DNA of 64,000 nucleotides, taken from the NCBI GenBank assembly GCA_025201805.1, contig MU619254.1, positions 1-64,000 on the forward strand, given 5' to 3'. Position numbers and translations under genes: made by a program. Numbering within the stretch: position 1 is the first letter of the stretch; every line of letters starts with the position of its first letter. The notes below the pieces were generated by a model, which did no database searches, was not told where the DNA came from, and worked only from the letters and a program-made list of their open reading frames with translations. Source of the DNA: Parasitella parasitica (Eukaryota > Mucoromycota > Mucoromycetes > Mucorales > Mucoraceae). Below are positions 11,411 to 22,923 of the stretch, one piece after another.

Positions 11411-14400
11411 TTAAGCTTCTGATGAAAGAGGTTGAAGGACATCAAAGGACCCAGTACCACCTTCAACAACACGACCAACCACGATACGAGATGATGGCGA
11501 CTCGAGCGTATCATAATCACCATGCCTATAATAACATTATGTTAACAAAAACACCCAACAGTAAACAATCTATCAACTTACAGCGTAGCTTCCGTTAAGA
11601 ATTTACAAGTAGATTCAAAACTCATCTTGAGGAATGGAGCAACGTTTGAACCAATACCAATACGGGAGAATGGCTTGTAACCACCTTCGAATGTCATGTA
11701 ATCAGCGATAACCGTTAAATGACGACGATCCACCTTGATACCGTAAACGCCAAACACAGCAGCAACTTCCTTGATAACAGCGTTTCTGGCAGCCTCCACG
11801 CCATAGGTGTTCAAAATAGCAGCAATATCGTTGGTATCGATAAAGTTGACATCGATCAGATCCGCAAAAGGCCACATACCTCTCAAATTGACGCCCTCAG
11901 TTTGAAGACGCTTGGAAGTGTCGTTTTCTGTAGGGTTGACATACTCGAAACAGGTTTGTATACCCTTGATTTCATGCACAACAACACGAGAGCAAGACTC
12001 TTCAATCAAACCGACCATCAAAATCTTTTTGGTATCGGCAGGGAACACCATGTCAATTTGACAGTAGGCGCCGTCGACATCGTCAAACACAAACTTCTTG
12101 CAGTATTTGCTCTTTTGGACAGCGTTTAATTCTAGATTACCATTCTTGGACACAGCTCTCTTGGGAACGTCCTCTTCGTCATCGTCACCAGCCAAAACAG
12201 CTTCTTCAAACTCGGCTTCTTCATCTTCAAGAGACTTTTCCACTTCATCCATAGCCACATCATCTTCGTCAGGGCCGTCATAAGTAGCTTGCTGTTTATT
12301 TTGCGCAGATGTACGAGCAGCCTTGGCATCGCCTTCATCGGCAGCATCAGAGTCATAACTATCTTGAGCAGCAGCATCGCCCATATCTTCGTTCAGGTTG
12401 TCGTCATTGTAATCAGTCATCTTGTGGGCCTTTGCAATGTCGTCGACCTTCTTGGTATCTTTGATATCCTTACGGATTAGCTCTTCTAAATCTTTCAAGA
12501 AAGTAGAAGACAAAACTTCTTTGATTCTACTGGCAGTTACGCGATATTCTTGGTGGTATTCGCTTTCATTAAAGAGGTTGAGGCGGATAGAATAAGTCTT
12601 GGTTCTATGGTAATTGTTTTCTGCAGATTTGGCAGTTGTCTTTTCGGTTACTGATACATCGTCGACAAGCTGAGACAAGGTCAGTCTAGACGCAGCCTTA
12701 CAGAATTGCGTCGCCCTCTTGGGAGTAGTTTCGGGACGAAGAGGTAACAACATGGTAGGAGTCTTGATCTTACGAGCAGCTGTCATAATGATTTCACGGA
12801 GACGAGGAATACCCAACGTGACGTTAGCAGCACCATAACCAGCAAAATGGAAAGTATTCAATGTCATCTGAGTAGATGGCTCACCCACAGACTGGGCAGC
12901 AAGCAGACCAACAGACTCACCAGCTTCAACGAGACTGTGCAGATACTTCAGATTCATCAAAGCCTTAAACTTGCTCTTGGTCAAACCAGCATAGCGGGCA
13001 GTGTTCTTTGGGATTTCGGCATCCTTTTCAAAAGGCATCTTGTCAGGGTTCTTTTCCATATAATCCTTCATGGCAATAGCAAAGCGTTCCGAGACGACGC
13101 CAAGATGAGTGCCAGGGTTGTAAACAGATAACGCAGGATCATACTTGTTGGGCTTTTTGAGAGCCTTCTTGGCATAGTCCTCACCTTTCTTGGTTTCAAG
13201 GGATTCCAAAGCAGCCTTGGGATTATACTTTTGGGAAAGGGCTTCAAAATTATGAGCAGAGAAGCTGAATTGGTTAATGTGCTTCGCCTTGATGACATCC
13301 AAAGAATCTTCACCGTAATGAAACTGTAACACAGAGCCGTCAGAATCGCGAACGGTATGATCGTAGTGCACACGTAAGCCTTCAAGATGCTTGATCAAAC
13401 AACGCTGCAGATAGCCAGAACGAGAGGTCTTTACCGCGGTATCAATCAAACCTTCGCGACCAGCCATACAATGGAAATAGTACTCTTGGGGGCGAATACC
13501 AGTCAAGAAACGACCCGTAACAAAACCACCAGCACGAGCACTAGTATCAAAGGGACGGAAAGAGGGGAGAGATCTGCCAGAAACCATAAGGGGCACACGA
13601 CGGCCTTCAAGCTCCTGCTGGCCAAGCAAGCAAGAAATTTGAGTGGCGTTAACGTTGGAGCCCTTGGCACCGGACACTGTCATCAATTGCATGTCATTCT
13701 TGGGGAAAGGACGAACTAGGCCATTAGGAAGACAGGCGGTGGTGATAGCAGAGGTCAATTTGTTAACCTTGGCCTTCATGGCATTGTCAAGACCAGCCAA
13801 TTTGCTGTCATCACGAATCACTTCATTCATACGAAGCTTGAATTCCCTCTTGAGCACCTCGCCGCTAGCAGACTTGGCGGTTTCGGCCAGGCCGAGGAAT
13901 TCCAAATGCGCTTCATCACCAAGACCCTTACCATCATCCAACAGATCTCTACGCCATTTGTCACCTTCTTCTGTCAGGATCAAATCATCCATACGACAGG
14001 TAAAACCATGGTTCTGGATAAACTTGATAAACAGACGGCCCAGTATACTCAAAAGCATACCAGCAGATTCAGGGCCGTAGATTTCATACACGGAATGAAC
14101 AAGGCCGAATGACGAGGCGCCGAACTGAGACTTGTCCAAAATACCGTGAATCAGCTCACCTTCCATGACATTCACATTCTCCTCGTCCTTGCCGTTAGGG
14201 CCCCAAAACTTGGCAGGGACCTTACTCTTGGAGGTCATATTGAGTTGAGCTTTACCCCAAGTAAGGTTCTTGAGCACAGTAGAAATCAGCTGCTTACCCG
14301 TCCACAAGGGCTGAGGCTTAAAGATGGCAGGAGGCAAAGTTTGGATCTTTCCATTACCAGTGCCATCAATTTCAGGGCGGAGAGAGCCATACAGTAGTTG

Positions 14401-16597
14401 GTGGTACTCTTCCTTGGTAAAGAAAGTGTCACGACAGGTCACCCATACGCCGGAATCGACACTGTCTTGGATAAGGCCACGAAGAGGATCACCACTGGTG
14501 GGTACCAGGTATTGGTTGTCAGTGTTGGCAATAAAGGAGGCTTCGGCGCGGGCAACTTCATTTTGGGGAAAGTGAATGTTCATCTCATCACCGTCAAAAT
14601 CAGCATTGTAAGTGTTGCAGTTGGCATAGTGCATACGAATAGTCTTTTCCCCAGGCAAAATACGGGCTTTGTGGGCCATGATGGAAGGCTTATGGAGTGT
14701 GGGCTGGCGATTCAGCAAGAGCATATCTCCGTTGCGAAGATGGCGCAGGACTTTCTTGTTGACGGTCTGAGTACGTGTGGGGTAAGGGTTGTTGCCGGTT
14801 TGGGCAGTGTGAGTGCTCTGAGGGGCCAAAAGCGAATTGGCAAGGGCAATACGGGATTCGATGCTCAAATCAGCCAGGACGTCGATGGACTGGTCTTCGT
14901 TCTGAACGTGAGTAGCACCAGGCCATTTGTTGGGCCCATTGATAACAGCCTGTCTCATTTCCTTGATATTGTGCGGCGTAACAGGCTCTGGATAAGTGAG
15001 TTTGGTTGCAAATACAGGAGGGATACCGATTTCAGACGTTTCGATGAAAGGATCAGGCGAGATAACAGAGCGGGCAGCAAAGTTGACACGCTTACCCATC
15101 ATATGCTTTCTGAACAAACCTTCCTTCTTTTCCAGTGCTTGGCGGATACCAGGAGGCAGGGTCTTTCCTTGCGCAACTTGAGCAGGGTTCTTTGTCGAGT
15201 CGATAAACGAATTGACTGCGTGCTGAAGGTTAACGATGGATTCCACAAAGTTGTTACGGATGCGGTCGACTCTGATCTTGTCAAGCTGCTCTTCGTCTGT
15301 CGCACTCTGCAGGTCTTCAGAGAAATCGCGCACAAGATGGCTGCCCTTGAGGATGGCAGACAGGAGTTCGTTTTGAGGAGATTCAAAAATCTTGTCGCCC
15401 ATTACGGAGGGAGGACGGAAGCGGGTAGGAGCGACTGCCAGAGTCTCGATAAAGAACATATGGTAGGTAGCTTTCTTGATGTAGGAAGGAATTCGAGGGT
15501 CACGAGCACCATACAGCAAAGTAGTAACATCGCCCTCCTTTTCGAACAAGGCCTGAACTTGCTTGCGCACCTCATAATTCGTCATGAAGCGCTGGTCGCT
15601 GTTGTTGAACCCTTTGGTCTGATCGTCAAGGCCAATGTTATCCTTCAGACGGTCCATATGAGCTTGTTCTTTTTTGGTGAGAGCAAGCTGGAAAAGCTTG
15701 GCTGCTCCGTCGCGACGAACAGGAGGAGAAATGCCTTGACAGTTGAGACATTTCTTTGTGTGCACGCATTGCTTCATGAATTCGCCCATGATCTTTTTGC
15801 GGACATCGTTGATCACGGTGACTTTGTAGTCGTTGGCAGCGTATTTACGGGCCTCCTTATCAGCCAGCGAATTCTTGACAAATGTGTCAATGTAATCAAT
15901 ATAATCCTCGGCGTTGGCTAGCAAAAGGCTGGCTTCCTCCATCTTGTCTTCAAGAGTTTCGTCGTCTTTGCTGGCTTTATCCGCCTTTTTGTTGTTAAAG
16001 TAGACTTCATCTAAAGCTTGAGCTTCACGGATCATGCCATGTTGCAACAGGGTTAATTGACCTATATATTTCCTCATCTACATCACATACACATATGTCA
16101 GTTTCACTCTCACAGCGAGCAGAAGGAGGGAAGGGGAGGGGAGGGGAGGGGAGAATTGCAATACATACTACAGCACGAGAAATGCGGAAATGATGGCAGT
16201 AGACGCACTTGGAACGAAGGAGGGCATAAAGACTGTCGAAAAACATTGGGTTGTAAGCAGGAATAGGAACCTCAATGTGACCATAGTGGCCAGGACAATT
16301 GAAATGATCTTGCGAGCAAGTGGCACAACTATATCCGAGAAAATGAGTCAACATACATGATATGTATATCTATCTTTCTATCTATCTATCAAGCTGATAA
16401 ACTCCACTTTACATTTGTGTCTTTTGGTAGGGCCCGAGAGCAGGGTCGTAGAGACCACCCTTTGTAGGATGACCCAATGTGTCGAATAAAACAGGGTTTA
16501 CGATTTGTTTGACAGATATCTTTCTGATTTCATTAGGCTCATAAAACGAGAAAGAGACAGAATCAACCTCTGTGCCAATAGGAACTGATATGTTCAT
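11411..16597 (-). CDS. RPA1: DNA-directed RNA polymerase I largest subunit
   Basis: Exons 16413-16597, 16169-16328, 11582-16077 and 11411-11525 give 1,651 residues. The N-terminus carries the clamp zinc site CATCSQDHFNCPGHYGH, followed by CVYCHHFRISR. The active-site Mg motif NADFDGDEMNIHF lies near residue 610 and the trigger-loop region follows (GLLAAQSVGEPSTQMTLNTFHFAG). A Pol I-type acidic insert (runs of Asp/Glu, about 12140-12400) sits in the C-terminal third, and the end is GRVVEGGTGSFDVLQP, as in yeast RPA190. There is no heptad CTD, which excludes Pol II. The enzyme makes the 35S pre-rRNA in the nucleolus. Intron 1 contains a TCTA repeat and intron 2 a GGGGA repeat (plus-strand view). 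A 507-codon open frame on the opposite strand is a codon-bias shadow. Confidence 0.97.
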
Positions 16598-17690
16598 ATT
16601 GAGCTGAAAATCTTGTGTAGATTGAAAGGCTGTAAGTTAAAATGTGAACAAGAAGAGAAGATTTTTAGATGTTTCCAAACACATTTTGACTACTGGTTTG
16701 CAACTTCCGCCTCTGAAAAAGTAAAACAGTCGTTTGACGTATCAAGCCACTTGCAATGCATGTACGGCAGTACTACCTACACTATGTTAGTTTCCGATAC
16801 CCTAGTGAACAAATCACAGCTTGTTTTGAAAGAGTTGCCATCTTATAAACTCATTAAAAAGAAGCTAACAGACTAGATTGAATGAACCCTGAATAGCAGA
16901 TAGAGCCACGCGATGCTAGCTTCATGATGAAGGCTTTGTGGAATGAGAGCAGGCTGTGAGAGTATCCATGCCATTAGCTCGAACTATTATGGCTTATTTT
17001 CAATAGTTGCATTGCTTCAGATACCACCAGCCCTGAAATAAATAAAAGAAAAAAAGAAATCAAAATCTAAATGCATACAAGCTTTACAATGTAGGGTTGC
17101 ATTAAGCCTAATCCTTGGTTCCTTTTTCAGAGTAAAGTAGTCTATGTTGATATATACAAAATGTTCGAAAATAGTAGTATATCGTAAATGGCATCATTCT
17201 TTCCTGAACTAATAAAAGCATTACACCCTTCCATGGTTTTATCCAAGTGTATTTATGCGTCATAGGCACGGTATCGGTATCAGCCGTAACCAGTGCATTG
17301 TGGAACCCGACTTGGGTATATTCATGCTGCACCTCAAGTGAAAGCAGACAGTGTGTAGAACACCGAGCAGCACTATATATAATTGTCCTTTGGCTGGCTA
17401 ATTTTATGCTGGATTAAATCATCCGCGACATATGAATTAAGGTTAAATATTTAGGTTCGCTTGTGGAGGAAAAATAATGCTCCATATGGCTCATATTGGT
17501 GCTTGTTGCCTGTCGACAATGAAGTCATTGTTTTATACAGTTAGTTTTACCTGAAAAGGGTAAATAAAATTGCGGTACAGACATTATGTAACTTTCAGGC
17601 TATTTAATTGAAACCCATGAGACAAATGCAGATGGAGAAATATAAAAGGAGCTCTTCTGGATTTCCTTTACCTTGTTTCTATTATACAAA
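16598..17690. other. divergent promoter region, Pol I subunit / phosphate carrier
   Basis: The two flanking genes point away from each other. Small frames at 16613-16876 (+) and 17108-17332 (-) have no recognisable homology. A TATA box lies at 17641-17648. Confidence 0.5.
17641..17648 (+). promoter_or_regulatory. TATA box of the phosphate-carrier gene
   Basis: TATAAAAG lies 43 bases upstream of the start codon at 17691. That spacing implies a very short leader. Confidence 0.6.
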
Positions 17691-18817
17691 ATGTCTGTCG
17701 AAAAAAAGACCATTCCCCTCTATTCTACCAACTACTTTATAGCTTGCACTGTTGCTGGCGTCCTGGCTTGCGGGTAATGTATCCTTTCATCCATGCATTG
17801 CACAACAACAGCACTCATTTTCTCGGCATATTAGACCTACTCATTCGCTCGTTACTCCCCTGGATTTAGTCAAATGCCGCAACCAAGTGAGTTTTATGAA
17901 CAGTCTTCAATTGGTAACAGCAATATTTACATATGCGAGTAGGTGAAACCGGGTCTCTATCCAAATGTGTTTCAAGGCTGGAAGACCATTGCCAAAGCTG
18001 AAGGTTTTCGTGGCATTTTTACAGGCATAGGACCCACCGCCATTGGCTATTCGTTGCAAGGTGCAGGAAAATACGGCTTTTACGAAGTATTTAAATACAA
18101 ATACAGCAACATTGTTGGCGAAGAAAATGCTCATAGATATCGTACTCTGGTCTACCTGTCTGCTTCTGCTTCTGCCGAGTTTATCGCTGATGTATTTTTA
18201 TGCCCGTTAGAAGCGCTCAAAGTCAAGATGCAGACATCTCTGCCTCCGTTCGCAAAGACTACAAGCGAAGGATTTAAAAAGATTATGGCATCCGAGGGTA
18301 TCCATGGTTTCTACAAGGGCCTCGTACCTCTTTGGTGCCGCCAAGTGCCTTACACTATGGTCAAATTTGCCTCCTTTGAAAAGACGGTCGAATTGCTTTA
18401 CAAGACATTTATGCCCAAGCCCAAGTCAGAATACAGCAAGATGCAACAACTGGGCGTCAGTTTTTCTGGCGGGTATATTGCTGGTGTGTTTTGTGCTATT
18501 GTATCACATCCTGCTGATGTGTTGGTATCGAAATTAAACAACTTGCCAGAGGCTGGACCTGGCGAGAAGCAGGCTGGTGCATTGGACGTTGTTAAGAAAC
18601 TGGGGATGCGTGGCCTTTGGACTGGACTTGGTCCCCGTATCTTTATGATTGGTACTCTTACTTCGCTCCAATGGCTGATTTTTGACAGTAAGTACATTTG
18701 ACGATCTTGTCTGCATAGAAAGACGACCAACATTTCATTGAATTAGGCGTAAAAGCATATCTCGGACTCCCAACAACGGGTGGCGCCGAAGAGCCAAAAA
18801 AGTTGAAGCAAGACTAG
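17691..18817 (+). CDS. mitochondrial phosphate carrier (SLC25 family)
   Basis: Exons 17691-17773, 17835-17886, 17943-18687 and 18747-18817 give 316 residues, the usual size for a mitochondrial carrier. The three PX[D/E]XX[K/R] signatures are present: TPLDLVKCR, CPLEALKVK and the degenerate third one HPADVLVSK. The segments GIGPTAIGYSLQGAGKYGFYE and GLVPLWCRQVPYTMVKF are typical of phosphate carriers (yeast Mir1/Pic2, animal PiC). The protein would sit in the inner mitochondrial membrane with six helices and import Pi with H+ for ATP synthesis. The second exon is only 52 nt. I cannot separate Mir1 from Pic2 by eye, so no symbol is given. Confidence 0.95.
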
Positions 18818-19293
18818 ATCATTATACCTCAGAGATTATGTAATGTCAAAGATTTCTACAGGCCGTTTGAAAGTTCAGCTTGAACAGAATAAATTCACTT
18901 TTTAAAAATGTATTTTCAATAGTCGATCATCGGCAGTTTCATTTTTGTAAAGCGGCTCAAGTCATAAATACGCCCATCAGCAGAGTGCTCTCAAAAGTAG
19001 CGAGATGTCTACATCCAAGATATCAATCGAGTATGTTATCGTCAGCATAATACAGTATACACGGATAAAACAAGGTGTAAAAATAAAATAAAAAAATAAG
19101 CGATCATGTTTCTGTTGTATTCCAATGTGAAAACGCTTAAACTCTGAATAATGACAATCAACAAAGCTCTTTTTGAAAAGGGGAGAAAAAAAAATTCTGT
19201 ATATTTAATGTGAGTGTTGGCATTTCGGTGCATGTTCTACAATCATTTCTTTGTCTTTTTGTGATTTTTTTGGTCAACAGATATTCATCAAGC
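18818..19293. other. convergent intergenic region
   Basis: This is the 3' side of the phosphate carrier (+) and of SmD3 (-). It is AT-rich with A/T runs. No gene is seen. Confidence 0.6.
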
Positions 19294-19857
19294 TTAGAAT
19301 CTAGGCGGGGGTCCACCACGTCCACCTCTAAAACCACCACGACCACCTCTGCCTCTTGCTGTAAGAAAATACATTAATATATCTTATACGATCCCAACAG
19401 CGATGCTACCTTACCTTGCTGAGCACGAGCTACTGTTGCTCTGCCTCTACCCAAACCAATACCTCTACCTTTAAGACCACCAGGTCCAGCGCCCTTAAAC
19501 ATGGGGGCATTTTTCAGCATGTCTGGGACAATGAAGAATCGAACATGAGATCCACGGATGTAGACTTGATCCAGCTGTGAAACTCTTCCATCACGAGCAG
19601 TAACTGTGATGTCCCTCAATTGAATATTCATGTTATCTTCAGCTGTAGATACAAAAAAAAGAATACGCGAGTTAGCATTAGGCTTAAAGCGCCAACTCTT
19701 CTCCCCGCCCCCCCCCCCTCAAGGCATCGACTGCACTCTTTAACAATATCTTACCTTCTAATAGCTTTCCACGATAAAGCTGTCCTGTTTTTAATTCTAA
19801 AGAGATGATATGACCTTGTGCTTCATGGAGAAGTTTGATGGGGACGCCGATAGTCAT
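19294..19857 (-). CDS. SMD3: small nuclear ribonucleoprotein Sm D3
   Basis: Exons 19755-19857, 19415-19642 and 19294-19358 give 131 residues. The protein begins [16 protein letters not shown], the normal SmD3 start. A longer upstream frame to 19929 adds an unconvincing hydrophobic extension and is rejected. The Sm1 motif ([18 protein letters not shown]) and Sm2 motif ([16 protein letters not shown]) are complete. The C-terminal tail is Arg/Gly-rich, partly encoded by the last exon, which suits symmetric arginine methylation. SmD3 is one of seven ring subunits on U1, U2, U4 and U5 snRNAs. Intron 1 is long for this locus (112 nt) and carries a G-run on the transcribed strand. Confidence 0.96.
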
Positions 19858-20081
19858 TTTATAATATGCGTTTAGAGATATTGGCAAAAAGAAGTAAGCA
19901 AAATGAAAAGAAATTTTAGAACTGGACATGTTATACGAGCCATCCTCAGTGACGTAGAGACAACCACCAGCATGTCATTGGCTAACGACATGACATTTAC
20001 TATTACAAGTGTACTTTATAATGAAAAAGTGAAATGAACCAAGGCGGATAAATCCAAATTATTACTTGCATTTGGTTTCTA

Positions 20082-20324
20082 TTACTGCATCTCGTTCGAG
20101 CGATGCCACTTGCCCTCATTCACATCTTTGTAGAACAGCATTGCAAATCCCAGAAAAGTGATATGGGGGATGTACATGGTTTTTCCAGGATTTTCCAGAG
20201 CATAGGTATCATCTGAAGGTACGCTACGGAGCACAATGGCTTCCAATATGATTAGAGCTACGGTAGTATTATTTAATTCGACTCGTTGCAATGCGATTTC
20301 GCTGAAAATAGCCATGTTGCCCAT
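20082..20324 (-). CDS. small membrane protein of unknown function
   Basis: This is an 80-residue open frame starting at ATG 20324, with a second in-frame ATG at 20315. Two hydrophobic stretches are visible (TTVALIILEAIVLRSV and YIPHITFLGFAMLFY), separated by a polar loop with DDTYALENPGK. The tail is charged (KDVNEGKWHRSNE). It looks like a two-pass small membrane protein, but I recognise no family. It sits head-to-head with RCL1, whose ATG is 142 bases away, so the two may share a promoter. The composition is coding-like; expression is unproven. Confidence 0.6.
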   Translation of the reverse strand: MGNMAIFSEIALQRVELNNTTVALIILEAIVLRSVPSDDTYALENPGKTMYIPHITFLGFAMLFYKDVNEGKWHRSNEMQ

Positions 20325-20466
20325 TGATTTCAACTACAAAAGCCACTTGGAAGGACAATGGCGGTGACTCCTTTTCTGTTCATCTCGACGCTTTGAAAGC
20401 TTCAAGAAGGAACGAAAGAAAAAAAAAATATTTGTTTCGAAAAGCCAAATAGTTGGATTTGACAGC

Positions 20467-21775
20467 ATGAGCAAACTCTTGAAATACAATGGGTACAACT
20501 ACCTCAGACAAAGACTTGTTCTTGCTACGCTGAGCGGCAAGCCCGTTCGTATCGAGAAAATTAGAAGCGATGATGAGAATCCAGGTTTAAGAGGTAGAGT
20601 GGATCAAAGGATGGCATTGACAGATCAAGCACTAAAACCACCATAGATTTCGAGATGAAGTTTCTGAATTTACTGGAAAAAGTTACCAACGGATCGGTCA
20701 TTGAGATTAGCTATACTGGTATTTTGCAGTGAATACAAACCCAATGGGCCATGGCAAATGTGTTGATATCATCATGTTAGGTACATCTATCCTCTACAGA
20801 CCAGGTGCTATTGAAGGTGGACGCATAGAACACGACTGCGGGACGGATAGAAGCATTAGTTACTTTCTAGAGCCCATGATTGCACTTGCGCCTTTTTCGA
20901 AAAAACCGTTTGTCTTGATCTTGCAAGGCATCACAACCGACCATATCGATCCCTCAGTAAGCACATTTTAGGTTACAACGCCTAGCGCAATATTAACAGT
21001 GATGTAACAGGTAGATATAGTTCGTACAGTCTTGTTGCCTCAATTAAAGAGGTTTGGTGTGGATTCAAATTTGGAATTAAAGATTACAAAGAGAGGTGCA
21101 CCGCCATTAGGTGGCGGCGAGGTTGTTTTTTCCTGCGCCCCTATCCGGCAGCTTAAACCAGTTCAGTTTATCGAAGAAGGGCGCATTAAGCGTGTCCGTG
21201 GCATTGCTTACTGTACTCGCGTATCACCACAAACAGCTAATCGCTTGGTGGAATCAGCTCGTTCATTACTAAACAGATACATCCCCGACATTTACATTTA
21301 CACAGATGTGTACAAGGGAGCTGAAAGTGGAAAGTCGCCTGGTTTTGCATTATCGCTAGTAGCCGAGTCAAATACAGATGTTTTATTATCTGCAGAAAAG
21401 GCAGCAGAGCCTGGACAAACGCCCGAAGATGTGGGCGTGATGGCGTCTAAACTCTTGCTGAATGAAATTCGCAAGGGCGGCTGTGTGGACACAACGAGTC
21501 AGTGGCTAAACCTACTACTGATGGTCTTGGCGCCTGAGGATGTTTGCAAGATTAGAATTGGTGAATTATCTGCTTTTACGTAAGTTGTGGAAACGATCGA
21601 CTTTGCTGCTGCTGCTGCTGCTAATGACGTTGTTTACTGTAGCATCCAATACCTGCGTGATATCAAGACATTTTTTGGCGTGTCTTACAAGATTCAACCG
21701 GATGATTCCAACGACACAATCCTGATGACCTGCATGGGCATTGGCTATGTCAACCAAAACAAAAAGACTACTTAG
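20467..21775 (+). CDS. RCL1: 18S rRNA processing endonuclease-like protein Rcl1
   Basis: Exons 20467-20593, 20647-20718, 20781-20956, 21011-21579 and 21643-21775 give 358 residues. The fold is that of RNA 3'-phosphate cyclases. LYRPG...GG and the segment from RTVLLPQLKRFG to APPLGGGEV match the Rcl1 branch, and GYVNQNKK near the C-terminus fits too. Rcl1 proteins lack the cyclase catalytic His. They act with the GTPase Bms1 in the nucleolar SSU processome at cleavage site A2. A short GT...AG pair near 20719-20729 is not the real intron: splicing from 20719 to 20780 restores SYTGTSILYRPG. The gene is complete. Confidence 0.95.
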
Positions 21776-21929
21776 AGCATTGTACAGAACTAATAAAAAA
21801 TACACATGTAAACCATAGCACTACACTTTTTGCAAAGTGACATGATGTGTTGATACAAACTGCGCTACAGCGCACCCAAAAAGACTGCAAAAATTCTTTC
21901 TTCTTTCTCCTACTACTAATTCGATATAC

Positions 21930-22080
21930 AAGATACATACATACAAAAAAAAAATACATACAAAAATACATACAAAATACATACAATATATATATATATA
22001 AACAAACACACACACACACGCTCACACGCTCACACGCTCACATACACACATACATACATACATACGTACATACGTTTACA
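21930..22080 (+). repeat. microsatellite-rich promoter of RPB11
   Basis: Consecutive simple repeats fill this stretch: TACA units, a TA run, a CA run, three GCTCACAC-like units, then a second TACA run ending near 22074. The tract lies directly upstream of the RPB11 ATG at 22097. No open frame of interest runs through it. Confidence 0.85.
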
Positions 22081-22096
22081 TAGACGATAGCACAAG

Positions 22097-22651
22097 ATGA
22101 ACGCACCCGATCGTTTCGAACTATTTGTTATTCCTGAGGGAAGAAAAAAGTATAGTATCCACACATTTTCAAGTGCACAGGACATTCATCCGTATGCAAA
22201 CTTAGGGTGGAGATGGAGGTAGACACAAAGATTCCAAATGCTGCTACTTTTGCTATTGAGCGAGAGGACCACACACTGGGAAATATTCTAAGAGGGTAAT
22301 TCTGATAAATATCGGGCTAGGCCAATTCGCTAAGAAAACAAAAAAAAAAAAATTTCATCTAGTCAACTGCTGAAGGATCCTAGGGTTTTATTTGCAGGCT
22401 ACAAAGTCCCTCATCCTCTCGAACATAATTTTGTCATCAAAGTGCAAACGGTGCCTGGAACATCGCCTGGAAAAGCATTGAAAGACGCAACATCTGAATT
22501 GATTTCAGAAGTGAACGCGCTAAAGAACAAATTCGACATGGAAGTTATTCGCCACCGCACCTTTGAAGACGCAAAAGCCTCGCAGTCTGGCTATGATGTT
22601 GAGTCTATGAATGCCATGGACCACCACGCTGGCATGGACGTAGATTTTTAA
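22097..22651 (+). CDS. RPB11: RNA polymerase II subunit Rpb11
   Basis: Exons 22097-22149, 22206-22295 and 22363-22651 give 143 residues. The start [10 protein letters not shown] and the core [16 protein letters not shown] and [18 protein letters not shown] match Rpb11/POLR2J closely. The alpha-like motif dimerises with Rpb3 as the assembly platform of Pol II. The C-terminal ~25 residues ([15 protein letters not shown]...) are longer than in yeast or human and look unstructured. The AC19 subunit of Pol I/III is the alternative, but MNAP and PLEHxxxI favour Rpb11. Confidence 0.94.
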
Positions 22652-22923
22652 TAGTGCAAAAGCAGGAAAGATAGTAGGAATGCATCTAAAACATTAAAAT
22701 AAACCTTGGATAGAAACCATAATGTGTGCATTGTTGTCTAGTTGATTTCCTGTACAATGCCATGCCATAGACTGGGCTCACAGAATGAGCATTTGGATGT
22801 CGTTTATGGCATCCTTCCTAATTGAAAATTTTGTAGCCCTCGAGTGCAAATGCAGTGAAAATTCGGCGTATCAACCACAAATCTTTGTCTGTCCGAAAAC
22901 TTTACTCTTTTCACTCGTCTTAT

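Noticed and set aside
14398-15921. 507-codon open frame antisense to the RNA polymerase I largest subunit
   Set aside because: It lies wholly inside the coding exon of RPA1 and is rich in Arg, Val and Leu as expected from the reverse complement of a biased gene. No independent domain is visible.
16613-16876. 87-codon plus-strand frame upstream of RPA1
   Set aside because: It lies in a promoter region, has no recognisable domain and no neighbouring exons. Likely chance.
17108-17332. Minus-strand frame with HEYTQVGFHNALVTADTD
   Set aside because: It looks coding-like in places, but it is isolated, ends without a domain and I could not join it to other exons.
19857-19929. Upstream extension of SmD3 to an earlier ATG
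   Set aside because: The extension is Phe/Tyr/Ser-rich and unlike any SmD3 N-terminus. [10 protein letters not shown] is the normal family start.
20719-20729. GT...AG pair of only 11 bases in RCL1
   Set aside because: Too short to splice. The 62-nt intron 20719-20780 restores the conserved TGTSILYRPG in frame.
21930-22080. Repeated units near RPB11 considered as a CRISPR-like array
   Set aside because: The units are simple di- and tetranucleotide microsatellites with no unique spacers, in a eukaryotic promoter.
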